Assembly: GCA_012960475.1 (NCBI GenBank)
Contig: DUBE01000029.1
Span: 1-64,000, forward strand
Source: Planctomycetota bacterium
Lineage (GTDB): Bacteria > Planctomycetota > UBA1135 > GCA-002686595
Length of the DNA stretch: 64,000 bases
Direction of reading: 5' to 3'
Shown here: positions 62,727-64,000 of the stretch, in pieces
How positions within the stretch are numbered: position 1 is the stretch's first letter
Layout of the letters: every line of letters begins with the position of its first letter
Notes under the pieces: model-generated
Told to the model about the DNA's origin: nothing
Database searches by the model: none
What the model saw: only the letters and a program-made list of their open reading frames with translations
Position numbers and translations under genes: made by a program

Positions 62727-64000
62727 ATGAAGACACACAACAACACAAGAAACGCATGCATCCTCGCCGTGGTCTTAGCGATGGGCACCGGGGCGGCATC
62801 GGCGCAGACCACTATTGCCGGCACTGCCGGGGGCAACGACAGCTGGAACGACCCGACCAATTGGGACGCCGGTGTGCCATCCGGAGCGATCGATGCGATC
62901 GTCAGTGGTGGCGTCTGGGCACAGGTGAACAATGCTTCGACGCTCACCTACTCCGGGAGCCTCACTCTGAACGCCAATTCGACGTTGACGATGGCTGGCG
63001 CTACAGGATCTGAAAGTGCTGTATGGGGTGTCTCTGGCATCACGATGAATGCTGGTTCAGAGATCCAAGTGAACGTGAGCATCGGTGTGGATTTCCCGGC
63101 GATCACGTTGTTGGGTGATGCCAAGTTGAGCAGCCTATTCGGCGCTTCTGACTGGGAAACTGACAACTGCAGCGCCATCACCGGAGCGCACACTTTGACC
63201 TTGGAACACTTCAATGGCCATACGATCAACTTGAACGCGGCCAATGGCTTTTCCGAATTGATTATCGATACACTCGATCGCTGGAATCTCCATGCCACAG
63301 TCGCTGGCTCTCTAGGTACCGGAAACGTGACCATCAACCCTCGGCCTGACGGAAGAAGTGCCTCGCTTTATTTCGATGCTAACGATGCGATGGCCGATAC
63401 CGCAACGCTGACTTTGAACGGTAGCCCCGGGCAGGGGGGATTCAGCGGTAATGGTTCAGACTATGTGATCCTGAACGCGGACGACACCATCGCCGCACTC
63501 TACGTCTACGGTGTGCAGCAGCCCGCAGGAGCCTATACCAACTCGGAAGCCTGGATCTCCGGTAACGGGACATTGACCGTCGCCAGCTCGGCGGGCCCTA
63601 TCGGCACCAACTACTGCGGGCCCGCCATCATGAACTCCGCCAACCAGTCCGCTGTGATCTCCGCCATAGGAGTGGACCAGGCTGGCGGCCATTCCCTGGA
63701 ACTGACCGCCGCCCGGTTGCCGGTCAACCAGTTCGGGTACTTCCTCGTGAGCATGACCCAGGGCTACGGGGCTAACTTCGGGGGCTCCCAGGGCAGCCTG
63801 TGCCTCCGCGGTCAGATCGGAGGCTTCTATCAGGGTGTCAGGAACTCCAGGGCGGCGGGCACGTTCACACTCGACGTGGACACCCTGGTCATCCCACAGC
63901 CCGGCGGGCCGGTGGGGATCCAGCCCGGGGAAACCTGGAACTTCCAGGCTTGGTTCCGGGACAGGAACCCGAACCAGACCACGAACTTCACGAACGGGAT
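62727..64000 (+). CDS. Secreted beta-helix-like protein, tandem gene 4 (module N1 + C-B), 3' partial
   Basis: Open from ATG 62727 to the window end (424 codons visible); only the last few residues are missing. Signal peptide and N1 module closely match tandem gene 1 (MKTHNNTRNACILAVVLAMG, NDSWNDPTNWDAGVPSGAID, SLFGASDWETDNCSAITGAH). From about position 63590 it switches to the C-B module of tandem gene 3 (IGTNYCGPAIMNSANQSAVIS ... GETWNFQAWFRDRNP). The ~60 bp before the start also resemble the leader of tandem gene 1. Confidence 0.8.
   Translation, partial: MKTHNNTRNACILAVVLAMGTGAASAQTTIAGTAGGNDSWNDPTNWDAGVPSGAIDAIVSGGVWAQVNNASTLTYSGSLTLNANSTLTMAGATGSESAVWGVSGITMNAGSEIQVNVSIGVDFPAITLLGDAKLSSLFGASDWETDNCSAITGAHTLTLEHFNGHTINLNAANGFSELIIDTLDRWNLHATVAGSLGTGNVTINPRPDGRSASLYFDANDAMADTATLTLNGSPGQGGFSGNGSDYVILNADDTIAALYVYGVQQPAGAYTNSEAWISGNGTLTVASSAGPIGTNYCGPAIMNSANQSAVISAIGVDQAGGHSLELTAARLPVNQFGYFLVSMTQGYGANFGGSQGSLCLRGQIGGFYQGVRNSRAAGTFTLDVDTLVIPQPGGPVGIQPGETWNFQAWFRDRNPNQTTNFTNG

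Noticed and set aside
1-64000. CRISPR arrays, tRNA/rRNA genes, insertion sequences
   Set aside because: No regularly spaced short repeats, no cloverleaf with CCA-like end, and no transposase motif or bounded inverted repeats were found on reading both strands.

Overview
The window looks like a chromosome segment of a Planctomycetota bacterium. The supporting signs are moderately high GC, sulfatase-type hydrolases, a planctomycete-style cytochrome c with a membrane tail, and secreted proteins ending in a Cys-containing module with the signature GxTWxFQxWYRD...NFxDGxxVxF, which I associate from memory with this phylum. The genus is not identified. UGA is a normal stop in most genes here, so this is not a recoded-code organism.

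Layout. 1-1 kb: 3' end of a secreted protein with a pre-peptidase (PPC) domain, then a strong terminator. 1.1-3.2 kb: sucCD. 3.2-6.4 kb (minus): sulfatase-like lipoprotein and a GT-C glycosyltransferase. 6.4-10 kb: SMUG1-type uracil-DNA glycosylase (minus), then MnmC-like methyltransferase, TatA, MobA-like and polyprenyl diphosphate synthase. 10-14.5 kb: lipoprotein, ResB and CcsA (cytochrome c maturation System II). 14.5-19.9 kb: folD, rhomboid protease, an unknown exported protein, serS. 19.9-27.9 kb (minus): type II secretion genes gspD-E-F-G-H-I-J, with a 138-bp tandem duplication between gspF and gspG. 28-34 kb: nhaA, an EIIA protein, a large membrane spermidine-synthase-like protein, and (minus) a TsaC::low-molecular-weight phosphatase fusion. 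34-38.4 kb: soluble histidine kinase, sigma-54 response regulator, dnaK. 38.5-44 kb (minus): small protein, DUF5009 acyltransferase-like protein, PIG-L deacetylase, a TlpA-like protein, and a formylglycine-type sulfatase. 44-49.6 kb: GldA/GldF/GldG-like ABC cassette plus a DUF4340 protein. 49.7-53.7 kb: mrfA-mrfB DNA repair pair. 53.8-57.8 kb: HDOD protein, cytochrome, two small proteins, Gfo/Idh/MocA oxidoreductase. 57.9-64 kb: four tandem, mosaic secreted-protein genes.

Two points stand out. First, the TlpA-like gene at 41180-42295 reads through one in-frame UGA exactly where the first cysteine of the redox CxxC motif belongs (W-UGA-G-P-C). A hairpin fitting the bacterial SECIS layout follows the UGA, so it is probably an unrecognised selenoprotein. 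Second, the four tandem genes at the right end are built from two N-terminal modules and two C-terminal modules in all four combinations. Intergenic repeats lie between them, two of which contain apparent 3' relics of a tryptophan 2,3-dioxygenase gene on the opposite strand. This looks like an actively recombining surface or secreted protein locus, and the type II secretion genes in the same window are a possible export route.

No tRNA, rRNA, CRISPR array or insertion sequence was recognised.
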